This document shows, one piece after another, positions 6,540 through 12,633 of a stretch of DNA of 12,633 bases. Made by a program: the position numbers and the translations under genes. Position 1 is the first letter of the stretch; the number at the start of each line of letters is the position of its first letter. Under the pieces are notes generated by a model. The model searched no databases, was not told where the DNA came from, and saw nothing but the letters and a program-made list of their open reading frames with translations. Source of the stretch: Leptospiraceae bacterium (GTDB lineage: Bacteria > Spirochaetota > Leptospiria > Turneriellales > Turneriellaceae). Location: NCBI GenBank assembly GCA_016788945.1, contig JAEUSA010000191.1:1-12633 (forward strand). Direction: 5' to 3'.

Positions 6540-6551
6540 AGGCATTTGCCT
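6540..6551. promoter_or_regulatory. Inverted repeat between divergent genes
   Basis: AGGCA-TT-TGCCT is a perfect 12-base palindrome in the 75-base gap between the PilZ-like and phasin-like genes, a position where an operator controlling either would lie. There is only one copy and I recognise no regulator for it, so this is a weak candidate. Confidence 0.3.
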
Positions 6552-6604
6552 CGTCACAGCGTTCGTCAAGCAGGGCAAAACAAAAATCGCAAAGGGGATA
6601 ACTC

Positions 6605-6952
6605 ATGGAAGAGCTACTGAAAAAAATCGTCAACCTCGGCATCGGTGCTGCCAAAGGCCTCGAAGATAACCTGCAGACGGCGTTTAAATCGGCCGAACAG
6701 GGAATCAACGACCTGATCGCCAAAGGCAGTGCCTCAGGAGACGAGGGTGCCACGCGGGTGAAAAAATACGTCAACGATCTGTTGGTTTCGGTGAAAGATT
6801 ACGAAGCGCGGGCCAAAGAGATGTCGGAAAACCTCACCAACGCCCTACGGGAATTCCAGACCTCGGGCAAAGGCCGTGTCGAAGAGCTGCAGAAGCGCAT
6901 CGACGAAATTACCCAGAGCATTCGCTCGCGTATTCCGGGCCAGCAGCAATAG
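6605..6952 (+). CDS. Phasin-like helical protein
   Basis: A 115-residue, all-helical, charged protein with heptad-like spacing throughout (for instance VKDYEARAKEMSENLTNAL and VEELQKRIDEITQSI), no signal peptide and no membrane segment. It resembles the phasin / polyhydroxyalkanoate granule-associated family, small amphipathic proteins that coat storage granules, and similar short proteins annotated as phasin-related occur in Leptospira (from memory). No polyhydroxyalkanoate synthase or depolymerase lies nearby, so a granule role is not supported by context; a general coiled-coil or membrane-surface role is equally possible. The start is well supported: AAAGGGG seven bases before the ATG. The gene is single and ends at a strong bidirectional terminator. 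Confidence 0.8.
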   Translation: MEELLKKIVNLGIGAAKGLEDNLQTAFKSAEQGINDLIAKGSASGDEGATRVKKYVNDLLVSVKDYEARAKEMSENLTNALREFQTSGKGRVEELQKRIDEITQSIRSRIPGQQQ

Positions 6953-6965
6953 AAACAAAAACGAA

Positions 6966-6993
6966 AAAACCGCAAGCGAATACTTGCGGTTTT
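6966..6993. terminator. Bidirectional intrinsic terminator
   Basis: An 11-base stem, AAAACCGCAAG (6966-6976) with CTTGCGGTTTT (6983-6993), with a six-base loop. On the plus strand it runs into TTTTC-TATTTATTTT, ending the phasin-like gene. On the minus strand it runs into TTTTTTCGTTTTTG, ending the mS38-like gene. It is the only convergent junction in the window that has a recognisable terminator. Confidence 0.9.
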
Positions 6994-7010
6994 CTATTTA
7001 TTTTGATATT

Positions 7011-7054
7011 AAGCAGTCCGACGTCTGATTAGGTCAGATGCCTATGAACTGCTT
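7011..7054 (-). other. Two-tier hairpin in the 3' UTR of the mS38-like gene
   Basis: The outer arms AAGCAGT (7011-7017) and ACTGCTT (7048-7054) pair perfectly. Inside them TCTGA (7024-7028) and TCAGA (7034-7038) pair around a TTAGG loop, with two more pairs possible if a G-U is allowed. The minus-strand outer stem starts at the stop codon of the mS38-like gene. There is no T run, so it probably stabilises or regulates the short mRNA rather than ending it; the true terminator follows about 20 bases further on. Confidence 0.6.
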
Positions 7055-7142
7055 ACTTCTTTTTATGGCGGTTAGCCCTGCGCTTCTTCTTTCTCTTGTG
7101 ATTGGCAATTTTCTTGCGCTTACGTTTACGACCACTGGGCAT
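7053..7142 (-). CDS. mS38/bS22-like small ribosomal protein (AURKAIP1/COX24 type)
   Basis: A 29-residue, extremely basic peptide, beginning MPSGRKRKRKKIANHKRK and ending NRHKKK, with 18 Lys or Arg. The MPSGRKRKRKKIA-HKRKK pattern is that of the AURKAIP1/COX24 domain family (mitochondrial mS38), whose bacterial forms are tiny ribosomal proteins known from spirochaetes and Bacteroidetes, with the related bS22 in mycobacteria. It probably binds rRNA in the small subunit. No Shine-Dalgarno precedes the ATG, and a possible promoter ends only a few bases upstream, so the message may be leaderless. It is convergent with the phasin-like gene and divergent from ribF. The gene is easily missed because of its size. 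Confidence 0.88.
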   Translation of the reverse strand: MPSGRKRKRKKIANHKRKKKRRANRHKKK

Positions 7143-7143
7143 C

Positions 7144-7178
7144 GTTTACAATTTTATTTCGGACGACACGCTGTAAAC
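7144..7178. promoter_or_regulatory. Inverted repeat and possible promoter between the mS38-like gene and ribF
   Basis: GTTTACA (7144-7150) and TGTAAAC (7172-7178) form a perfect seven-base inverted repeat with a 21-base spacer in a 65-base divergent gap. On the minus strand the same bases include TTTACA (7177-7172) and TAAAAT (7156-7151) at a 15-base spacing, a passable but short-spaced sigma-70 promoter for the mS38-like gene. This could be an operator overlapping a promoter, or a leader hairpin on the ribF side. Confidence 0.35.
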
Positions 7179-7207
7179 ATCTTTTGAACCGGCACAACCG
7201 TTTTCCG

Positions 7208-8143
7208 ATGGCCGTTCAGCTCGTCACCGCCCTCGCCGATCTTCCGCAAACAGGCGAGGGTTCGGTCGTCACCATGGGTGATTTCGACGGCCTGCATACA
7301 GGCCACCGGGTTCTCATTGAAGAAACCGCGCGGCGCGCCACCGCGAATGGACTCAAATCGGTACTGGTTACTTATGAACCAAGCCCCAAAAAAATACTGA
7401 AGAAGATTGCGACCGACAGCCGGCTCACGACGTACAAAGAAAAAGCAGCGCTGCTTTCCGATTCGCCCCTCGACATCGTTATTTTTTATCCAATGACCGA
7501 ACAGACGATCGGCATATCGGCCCGCACCTTCTTGCGCGAATTTCTTTTGGGCCGGCTGCACATGCGGCAACTGGTGATGGGTGGCGACCACCATTTCGGG
7601 CACAACCGCCGTGGCAATGCCCGCTACCTTACGGCCTGCGCTCCCCGCTATCATTTTGAACTCCACATTATTTCAGAGCAGATGACGCACGACAAGCGTA
7701 CTTCATCTTCGCGTATTCGCGCCGCACTCGCCGAGGGCGATGTTGCAACCGTTGCGGGTATTCTCGGCCGCCCTTACAGCGTTTCGGGCAACGTGGTGCA
7801 CGGTGAGCAGCGCGGCAGGCAGTTGGGATTTCCCACGGCGAACCTAATGGGCGACGCGGAAAAACTGCTGCCAGCGATAGGAGTCTACTACGGCGTTGCC
7901 CTGCTTCAAGACGGCACGCGCCACCGCGCCGTCGCCAACCTCGGCAAAAAACCGACATTGGGAAACTTTGCCATCGGCCTCGAAGTGCATCTGTTAGGGT
8001 TTTCCGGCGACCTCTACGGACAGGAACTCATCTTTGAATTTCAGGGCCGCCTGCGCGGCGAGCAGAAATTCGACAGTCTTGATGCACTGCGCCAACAAAT
8101 TGCGGTCGACATCGCCGGCGGTAGTGCCAAAATTTTGTTGTAA
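7208..8143 (+). CDS. ribF: Bifunctional riboflavin kinase / FAD synthetase
   Basis: A 311-residue cytoplasmic enzyme of usual length that phosphorylates riboflavin to FMN and adenylylates FMN to FAD. The N-terminal nucleotidyltransferase half (about residues 15-175) has the signature VVTMGDFDGLHTGH, with GDFDG where most relatives have GNFDG, and SSSRIRAAL. The C-terminal flavokinase half (about 185-305) has GRPYSVSGNVVHGEQRGRQL followed by GFPTAN, then IGVYYGVA, ANLGKKPTLG and LEVHLL. I chose the ATG at 7208; a TTG at 7184 in the same frame would add eight residues. Neither has a clear Shine-Dalgarno. There is no FMN riboswitch upstream. It is followed after 35 bases by the SLH-like gene on the same strand, which may be co-transcribed. 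Confidence 0.95.
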   Translation: MAVQLVTALADLPQTGEGSVVTMGDFDGLHTGHRVLIEETARRATANGLKSVLVTYEPSPKKILKKIATDSRLTTYKEKAALLSDSPLDIVIFYPMTEQTIGISARTFLREFLLGRLHMRQLVMGGDHHFGHNRRGNARYLTACAPRYHFELHIISEQMTHDKRTSSSRIRAALAEGDVATVAGILGRPYSVSGNVVHGEQRGRQLGFPTANLMGDAEKLLPAIGVYYGVALLQDGTRHRAVANLGKKPTLGNFAIGLEVHLLGFSGDLYGQELIFEFQGRLRGEQKFDSLDALRQQIAVDIAGGSAKILL

Positions 8144-8178
8144 TTTCCGCGAATTTGTCGTCAGTAGTACTATCCGCG

Positions 8179-8679
8179 ATGGCAAAGGCTGATGCAAAAT
8201 TCAGAAAAAAATTGGCGCTCGTGGCTGTGCTGTGCACGCTCATGACTCCGCTTTTTGCCGGCGACGTTGTCGGCGGCCTGCTCAAAGATTCGGTAGCAAC
8301 CTTCTCTGATTCGTATGATTTGATCTATTATTCGGTGCGCGCCGCACTCGCCAATGAATTGCGCGAGCAGAAAAAGAGCGTGCGGACAGAAACTTCTGTA
8401 ACCAACGAACGCATCGAAGCGTATCTTGAGTCGAAAGGTATACTGAACCGTCGCGACCGCCAGCCGATTCTACGTCGCGATTTTGCGCGCCTGATTTTTC
8501 AGCGCTTCGACCTGCCGCGGGGTTTTTTTACGAAATTGTTAGATTCACCGGCGTGGTATTACCGCGATGCGGTACGTGCCGGTCTATTCAGCGACAGCGA
8601 TGCCCCTGAGGGCACGATGTCAACGCGTGAAATGCTATCTGTGTTTACCCGCGCCGAACAAATCAGCCGGGCGAAATAA
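8179..8679 (+). CDS. Small exported SLH-like protein
   Basis: A 166-residue protein with a clear signal peptide: basic MAKADAKFRKK, a hydrophobic core LALVAVLCTLMTP, and a likely cleavage after LFA before GDVV. Residues about 85-160 follow the pattern of a divergent S-layer-homology unit: an ILRRDFARLIFQRF helix, then SPAWYYRDAVRAGLF and MSTREMLSVFTRAEQI, compare the SLH pattern of R-x-E-x-A, D-x-x-x-W-Y-x-x-A-V, G-L and T-R-A-E. It is probably periplasmic or outer-membrane associated. The ATG at 8179 is chosen because it starts the signal peptide; a TTG at 8155 would extend it. I see no Shine-Dalgarno, so it may be translated after ribF, 35 bases upstream. Its stop is five bases from the convergent thioredoxin stop. 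The domain call is by eye and moderate. Confidence 0.72.
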   Translation: MAKADAKFRKKLALVAVLCTLMTPLFAGDVVGGLLKDSVATFSDSYDLIYYSVRAALANELREQKKSVRTETSVTNERIEAYLESKGILNRRDRQPILRRDFARLIFQRFDLPRGFFTKLLDSPAWYYRDAVRAGLFSDSDAPEGTMSTREMLSVFTRAEQISRAK

Positions 8680-8684
8680 TTGAA

Positions 8685-9005
8685 TCAGGCGATGTGCTTG
8701 CCGAGCAGCGTTTTGTAATGCTCTTTCGGCGCCGCGCCCACCGTGCGGTCGACGAGTTCACCATTCTTAAACACCATCAGTGTCGGAATACTCGTGATGC
8801 CGAATTTTGTTGCAGTATCAGGGTTCTCGTCGACATTCATCTTCAGAATAGAAACTTTTTCGCCCATTTCTTTCTGCAGATCTTCGAGCACAGGAGCAAC
8901 CATGCGGCATGGACCGCACCAAGGGGCCCAGAAATCGACCATCACGACACCGCTGCCGGTCTTATTTGTGAAATTCTGATCTGTTATTTCCTGTACGAGG
9001 CCCAT
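8685..9005 (-). CDS. trxA: Thioredoxin
   Basis: A 106-residue thioredoxin of standard length, the cytoplasmic disulfide reductant recycled by thioredoxin reductase. The active site WCGPC is at residues 29-33 in the normal FWAPWCGPC context, with the cis-proline at 74 (SIPT) and the buried Asp24 (VMVDFWA). AGGAG lies five bases before the ATG. A sigma-70 promoter with a perfect TATAAT lies upstream. It stands alone, divergent from the M23 peptidase gene and convergent with the SLH-like gene, with no obvious terminator. The assignment is secure. Confidence 0.97.
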   Translation of the reverse strand: MGLVQEITDQNFTNKTGSGVVMVDFWAPWCGPCRMVAPVLEDLQKEMGEKVSILKMNVDENPDTATKFGITSIPTLMVFKNGELVDRTVGAAPKEHYKTLLGKHIA

Positions 9006-9045
9006 ATTTGCTCCTAATTGACTTGACGTTGCGTTATGATAAAGG

Positions 9046-9074
9046 ATTATACTAAATCACCGGATAGGCAGCAA
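9046..9074 (-). promoter_or_regulatory. Sigma-70 promoter of trxA
   Basis: Read on the minus strand, TTGCTG (9074-9069) and a perfect TATAAT (9051-9046) are separated by exactly 17 bases. The predicted transcript start is near 9039, giving a leader of about 33 bases that includes the AGGAG ribosome binding site at 9011-9015. The -35 element lies only about ten bases from the start of the divergent M23 gene. Confidence 0.75.
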
Positions 9075-9084
9075 ATTAATTTCG

Positions 9085-9975
9085 ATGGCGCGTTCAGCCC
9101 CAGTTTATAACAGAAGCCGTGCATTGCGCAACAGCGAAAAAGCGTTCACGCTTGCGGTAATCCCCGCATCCGGAGGCTTCAAGCGCGAGTGGCGCGTCCC
9201 ATACTCGATGATTCGTTTTATTCTGCTTCTGCTGCTGGCCGTCGGCGGTATGATTGCTTATGCAATGCTGCGCCGCAGTGCCATCGACACGCACAAACGC
9301 GAATCAGAAGAACAGACTTCGGCTTGGGTTGCGCGCTGGGAAATTCTCGAGCACGGCAAAGCGCAGATCACCGCAAACCTCGACGATCTAAAATCTGTCG
9401 GCGAAGAATATTATCACGCTATTTTTCACCAGCGTCCCGAACTGGGTGATCTCGAAGATGCAGGGCAAGCGCTCAGACAGAGCGCGAAAATTCTGCCGCT
9501 CATGAGTGTGATGCGCATTATCAGTGCGCGCGAAGATGCCTACATCAACATGCCGATCGGCATTCCAGTGCGCTCGAACCAGATCACCTCGCTGTACGGC
9601 AGCCGTGTCGACCCGTTCGGATTAGAGACAAGCTTTCACACCGGCATCGACTTTGCCGGCGGCATCGGCACTCCGATCTATTCGACCGCTGATGGTGTCG
9701 TCGCGGCCGCAGCCGATGACGGCTCGACAGGGCTTGGCAAGAACGTGCGGGTACTGCACAAGTACGGTCTCATTACCGCATACGCGCACATGGATGCAAT
9801 CAGCGTCAGCAAAGACAAAAAAGTTAAACGCGGAGACCTGTTGGGTTTTGTCGGCACCACCGGGCGTTCGACGGGGCCTCATCTGCATTACGAAGTGCGT
9901 ATCAAGAGCATAGAAAGCGACAACTATTTCGATCTCACCTATAATCCGATGCCTTTCATCAGAGAAAAACTGTGA
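9085..9975 (+). CDS. Membrane-anchored M23 (LytM-type) peptidase
   Basis: A 296-residue type II membrane protein: a cytoplasmic N-terminus of about 42 residues, one transmembrane helix (about 43-62, IRFILLLLLAVGG), a periplasmic linker, and a C-terminal M23 metallopeptidase domain (about 165-295). The zinc ligands His185 and Asp189 (HTGID) and His268 (HLH) and the catalytic His235 (AYAHMD) and His266 are all present, so the enzyme should be active and cut peptidoglycan cross-bridges or stem peptides. The domain motifs YGSRVDPFG, GTPIYSTADGVV and GTTGRSTGPHLHYEV are textbook. No Shine-Dalgarno precedes the ATG, so the start is less certain, but it fits the topology. The stop overlaps the GTG of tyrA by four bases, implying translational coupling between a cell-wall gene and an amino-acid gene. 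Confidence 0.93.
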   Translation: MARSAPVYNRSRALRNSEKAFTLAVIPASGGFKREWRVPYSMIRFILLLLLAVGGMIAYAMLRRSAIDTHKRESEEQTSAWVARWEILEHGKAQITANLDDLKSVGEEYYHAIFHQRPELGDLEDAGQALRQSAKILPLMSVMRIISAREDAYINMPIGIPVRSNQITSLYGSRVDPFGLETSFHTGIDFAGGIGTPIYSTADGVVAAAADDGSTGLGKNVRVLHKYGLITAYAHMDAISVSKDKKVKRGDLLGFVGTTGRSTGPHLHYEVRIKSIESDNYFDLTYNPMPFIREKL

Positions 9976-10823
9976 AAATTTTTATCTGGGGCATGGGCCT
10001 GATCGGCGCATCGCTGGCGCAGGCCCTGCGCGCCAAAGGCCATGAGATCAGGGGTGCGGTGCGCTCGGCTCAGAGCCGTGATCTGCTTCTCGCGCAAGGT
10101 TTCACGGCGATCACAACCGATGAGAACGAGGCGTTGGCGATGCTCAAAGACTGCGATATGCTCGCGCTCGGCCTCAATGTCGGCGACTGTTACCGCATAC
10201 TCGACACGGTATTGGCAGACCAGGCACTCTACAACAGACTTATCGTGTTCGACATGTGCTCCACGAAGGCTGAACTGCTGCGCTACGTTGAAGCGAACTA
10301 CCGCACGGCGCGCTTTATCGGTACGCACCCAATGGCCGGGAAAGAAAAACAGGGCCCCGCGGCGGCTGAGGCATCATTGTTTGAAAATTCTGTGGTTTTT
10401 CTCACTCCGCCCCAAGAGCATAACGCGAACGATCTGAAAACCGTCGAAACTCTGTGGCAAAGCACCGGCGCACGCACCTGCACCATCGACGCCGCACAGC
10501 ACGACGAGGTCATGGCATATGTCAGCCACGGCCTACACCTTGCGGCCTGCGTCATCGCCGAACTCAGCGACAAAGTTGCCGCAGCACACCTACCGGTATC
10601 AGCCGCGGCAGGCAGTTACCGTGACATGACGCGCGTCGCAACAAGTTCCGGTGAAATGTGGCAGGGCATTACCAACAGCAACCGCGAAAATATTGCCGAC
10701 TGGCTCGTGAGTTACGCAGAGCGTCTGAAATCTCTCGCCAATGAAGTTCGCGCCGGTAACGCCGACATTGCGGGTTTATTTTCTGAAGCGCAGCGCATCC
10801 GCAATGAAATCATGCGTACGTAG
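9972..10823 (+). CDS. tyrA: Prephenate dehydrogenase
   Basis: A 283-residue TyrA that oxidatively decarboxylates prephenate (or arogenate) in tyrosine synthesis. The N-terminal Rossmann fold begins at once with IWGMGLIGASLA (GxGxxG at 7-12). GTHPMAGKE (117-125), HDEVMAYVSHGLHL (177-190) and SYRDMTRVATSSGEMW (215-230) are the family's substrate and dimer motifs. No chorismate mutase or ACT domain is fused, so it is the simple form. It starts with GTG inside the stop of the M23 gene (GTGA overlap) and so is translationally coupled to it. Its last 14 bases overlap the end of the convergent small gene at 10810. Prephenate against arogenate specificity cannot be told by eye. Confidence 0.95.
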   Translation: MKIFIWGMGLIGASLAQALRAKGHEIRGAVRSAQSRDLLLAQGFTAITTDENEALAMLKDCDMLALGLNVGDCYRILDTVLADQALYNRLIVFDMCSTKAELLRYVEANYRTARFIGTHPMAGKEKQGPAAAEASLFENSVVFLTPPQEHNANDLKTVETLWQSTGARTCTIDAAQHDEVMAYVSHGLHLAACVIAELSDKVAAAHLPVSAAAGSYRDMTRVATSSGEMWQGITNSNRENIADWLVSYAERLKSLANEVRAGNADIAGLFSEAQRIRNEIMRT

Positions 10824-11157
10824 AAAAGCCATCGCCCTGTTCTTCGGTCTTTTTTTCCGCCGTTTCGGCCTCGGCTTCCGGTTCTACAGTTTTTTTTTCG
10901 GGCTGCGGTTTTTTCTGTTGGCCGCGCCCGCGTTTTTCCGTGTAGTCTGAATGCTCATATTCGTCGGCGGCGAACAAATCTTCGCTGTAAGGACGCGATT
11001 CGGGTGCTACAACGCTCTGATCGCGCGCGAGTTGCTCCCGCTGCGCATCTTCAAGACCAAGCTGGCTCACGACATGGGGCTTTTCGAGGCGCACCGATTC
11101 AACGCGGGCCGCTTCGTATGAATTCTGAATGCTGACGTTGAGATCGAGGGGTTTCAT
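10810..11157 (-). CDS. Small charged hypothetical protein downstream of FapA
   Basis: A 115-residue protein with no signal peptide or membrane segment. The first half (MKPLDLNVSIQNSYEAARVE onwards) has ordinary composition. The second half (about 70-110) is low complexity and rich in Glu, Lys, Ala and Gln (QQKKPQPEKKTVEPEAEAE), probably disordered. The start is supported by GAAGG seven bases upstream of the ATG, and the gene follows the FapA-like gene by 18 bases, so they form an operon. I recognise no family; the pairing with FapA suggests a partner or an adaptor. The reading frame is much better supported than the opposite-strand alternatives. Its stop lies within the 3' end of convergent tyrA. 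Confidence 0.8.
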   Translation of the reverse strand: MKPLDLNVSIQNSYEAARVESVRLEKPHVVSQLGLEDAQREQLARDQSVVAPESRPYSEDLFAADEYEHSDYTEKRGRGQQKKPQPEKKTVEPEAEAETAEKKTEEQGDGFSTYA

Positions 11158-11175
11158 GCTGAGACCTTCATCAAC

Positions 11176-12633
11176 CTAGCGGATAACATCGCTGTAACGC
11201 CCCTTGCGCCGGTTTTTCTGGAAGTGTTTATCGTCATCGCCGGGCGGTACATACGCGACGATGTTGATGCGACCCGCTTCTTCAACAAACGAAACGTTGT
11301 TATATTCGTCCTGCACAGAAAATTGCGCGCCGTTAATTTCGATGGTAACCCCGGGGAATACGGTCTTCTCGACATGCACTGCACCGTGAGATTGCGCATC
11401 TTTCATGAAGGTTTCAATATTTTCTTTTTCGCCCAGCGCCTCGCGCAGGCGCTCTTCGAGTTTGTCTTTAAATGCCTGCGTTTTGACGAGCTGTTCTTCT
11501 TTGGCCTCGCCGAATGCGTCGGGCGCTGCGGCTTTCTGCTGCTGCAACGTTTTAAGATTTACTTCTGCCTGCGCAATCTTGTCGCGCAACTGTTTTTCAA
11601 TCTGCGCAATTTGTTTCATCTGCTGCATCGCGCGCGGATTAACCCCGGCGATCACATGCGTCGGCGTTGCGGCCATCGCGCCGAGGGACTTCACGCGCAC
11701 GACCCCGCCGGTAATGATTTCACCGCCCACTAACTGGGCGCGTTTACCGTTACAGATGACGTTGCCACCGGCATAGACACGCGAATGCATGATATTCTCG
11801 CCCATGACCACGTCGGCCTCGGCCATACAGGTAGCGTTTTGCAAAAACTTACCATACACTGAACCCGCCGTCGATTCGACCTGCGCATTATCGCGACCGA
11901 TAATACCCTGGCGCACGATGATATCGCCCTCGGCTTCAACGAAAGCCTTTTGAATCGTTCCGGCAACCTCGATTGTGCCGGCAGCCTTGACGTGCATGTT
12001 GTCTTCAATGCTGCCAGTAACCATAATCGAGCCGAGAAAGGTAATATTGCCCGTAGCGATACCCACGTCGCCGTTGATCGTGAACATGTCGTGCACGCTG
12101 AGAATTCCACCACGGTAGAGTACCTGCCCGTTTTTTTCCGCGAGGAGTCGTTTGCCGTCGTCGGAGAGCATCGTACCAGGCCCGGGTTTGATCGTGACCG
12201 GGTTGCCATTTTTGGCAGGCGTGATCTTGTTAAAGAGGTCGCGGCCATCTTGCCCGCGCTGCGCCGGAACAAGCTCGGCCAGCACCTGACCTTGCACTAC
12301 GTTCTCGACAAGATCGCGCTGCAGAAAGTCGATTCGACCGGTTTCGTCTTCTTTGAACTCCACCTTTTTGTCGATGCGCACTTTATAATCGATATAACCG
12401 TCGCGACCGTTCTGCGCGGGTTTACCCTCGGCAACAACAATCGGCGTCGAATAGACTTCTTCTTCGAGAGCCTTCTCGATAATGTTTTCGCGAAAGCCGA
12501 ATTGCACGCCGTTGGACTTAAGAGCCTGCATCACATCGGCAACCTGTAGATGCCTGCCACCCGGCCGCGGCCGCGTGATGCTCATCGTCGCCCGCATGTG
12601 ATCGGCTGAAATATCGACCTGCAGTTGTGAATC
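11176..12633 (-). CDS. FapA/DUF342 family protein, 5' end beyond the window
   Basis: 485 codons are visible and the frame stays open to the window edge: upstream of the first internal ATG (12597), codons for DSQLQVDISADH continue in frame, and ISADHMRATMSI-x-RP matches the usual FapA N-terminal motif, so the true start is outside. FapA-type proteins have an N-terminal domain (here about 1-110), a right-handed beta-helix rich in Gly and Val (about 150-335: GDVGIATGNITFLGSIMVTG, GNVICNGKRAQLVGGEI), a coiled coil (about 335-415) and a C-terminal tail. The family is cytoplasmic and poorly understood, with links to polar localisation and flagella. In spirochaetes DUF342 genes are often near flhF, flhG and the flagellar sigma factor, so this may be the end of such an operon, an inference because upstream genes are not in the window. 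Confidence 0.92.
   Translation of the reverse strand, partial: DSQLQVDISADHMRATMSITRPRPGGRHLQVADVMQALKSNGVQFGFRENIIEKALEEEVYSTPIVVAEGKPAQNGRDGYIDYKVRIDKKVEFKEDETGRIDFLQRDLVENVVQGQVLAELVPAQRGQDGRDLFNKITPAKNGNPVTIKPGPGTMLSDDGKRLLAEKNGQVLYRGGILSVHDMFTINGDVGIATGNITFLGSIMVTGSIEDNMHVKAAGTIEVAGTIQKAFVEAEGDIIVRQGIIGRDNAQVESTAGSVYGKFLQNATCMAEADVVMGENIMHSRVYAGGNVICNGKRAQLVGGEIITGGVVRVKSLGAMAATPTHVIAGVNPRAMQQMKQIAQIEKQLRDKIAQAEVNLKTLQQQKAAAPDAFGEAKEEQLVKTQAFKDKLEERLREALGEKENIETFMKDAQSHGAVHVEKTVFPGVTIEINGAQFSVQDEYNNVSFVEEAGRINIVAYVPPGDDDKHFQKNRRKGRYSDVIR

Noticed and set aside
6041..6601. A 186-codon plus-strand frame opposite the PilZ-like gene
   Set aside because: No ribosome binding site or domain; the minus-strand frame is more than twice as long and carries PilZ-type motifs.
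7143..7207. FMN riboswitch upstream of ribF
   Set aside because: The gap is only 65 bases and lacks the conserved RFN element segments.
11950..12549. A 199-codon plus-strand frame opposite the FapA-like gene
   Set aside because: Shadow of a clear DUF342 coding frame; no supporting start signals.

Overview
The window (about 53% G+C by eye) looks like chromosomal DNA of a high-GC member of the Leptospirales (Turneriella or Leptonema type). This is inferred from gene content, not from a database match. The clues are a phasin-like protein, a YcgR/PilZ-like protein resembling a family I associate with Leptospira (DUF1577, from memory), a 29-residue mS38-like ribosomal peptide known in spirochaetes and Bacteroidetes, and a FapA (DUF342) gene followed by a small acidic gene. 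I see no mobile element, tRNA, rRNA or CRISPR array, and no stretch over 300 bases without a gene.

Layout. 1-2600, minus strand: an ankyrin-repeat lipoprotein, then a membrane-anchored protein that runs off the left edge. 2680-5140, plus strand: a nitrogen module with a near-consensus sigma-54 promoter, amtB (ammonium channel) and two tandem PII genes about 79% identical in protein. Between the PII genes lie three exact 15-bp direct repeats, two covarying hairpins and an intrinsic terminator that ends about 10 bases before the second PII start. 5141-6529, minus: a YcgR/PilZ-like protein with an interrupted PilZ motif. 6605-6952, plus: a phasin-like protein. 7053-7142, minus: the 29-residue mS38-like protein. 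7208-8679, plus: ribF and a small exported SLH-like protein. 8685-9005, minus: thioredoxin. 9085-10823, plus: a membrane-anchored M23 peptidase overlapping tyrA by four bases. 10810-12633, minus: a FapA-family protein cut by the right edge, then a small charged protein, possibly the tail of a flagellar operon.

How the genes work together. AmtB and the PII proteins form the classic ammonium-sensing pair, and the sigma-54 promoter implies induction under nitrogen limitation. Both PII proteins have His at position 51, where enterobacterial PII carries the uridylylated Tyr, so signalling probably rests on ATP/ADP/2-oxoglutarate binding alone. The inter-PII region has five GGA motifs that would lie in hairpin loops, and the second PII gene's ribosome binding site supplies a sixth. 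This resembles a CsrA/RsmA target or decoy and is the most novel signal here. Gene packing is tight: three of four convergent gene pairs meet with 0 to 5 bases between them or overlap, with no intrinsic terminator; the fourth shares a bidirectional terminator.
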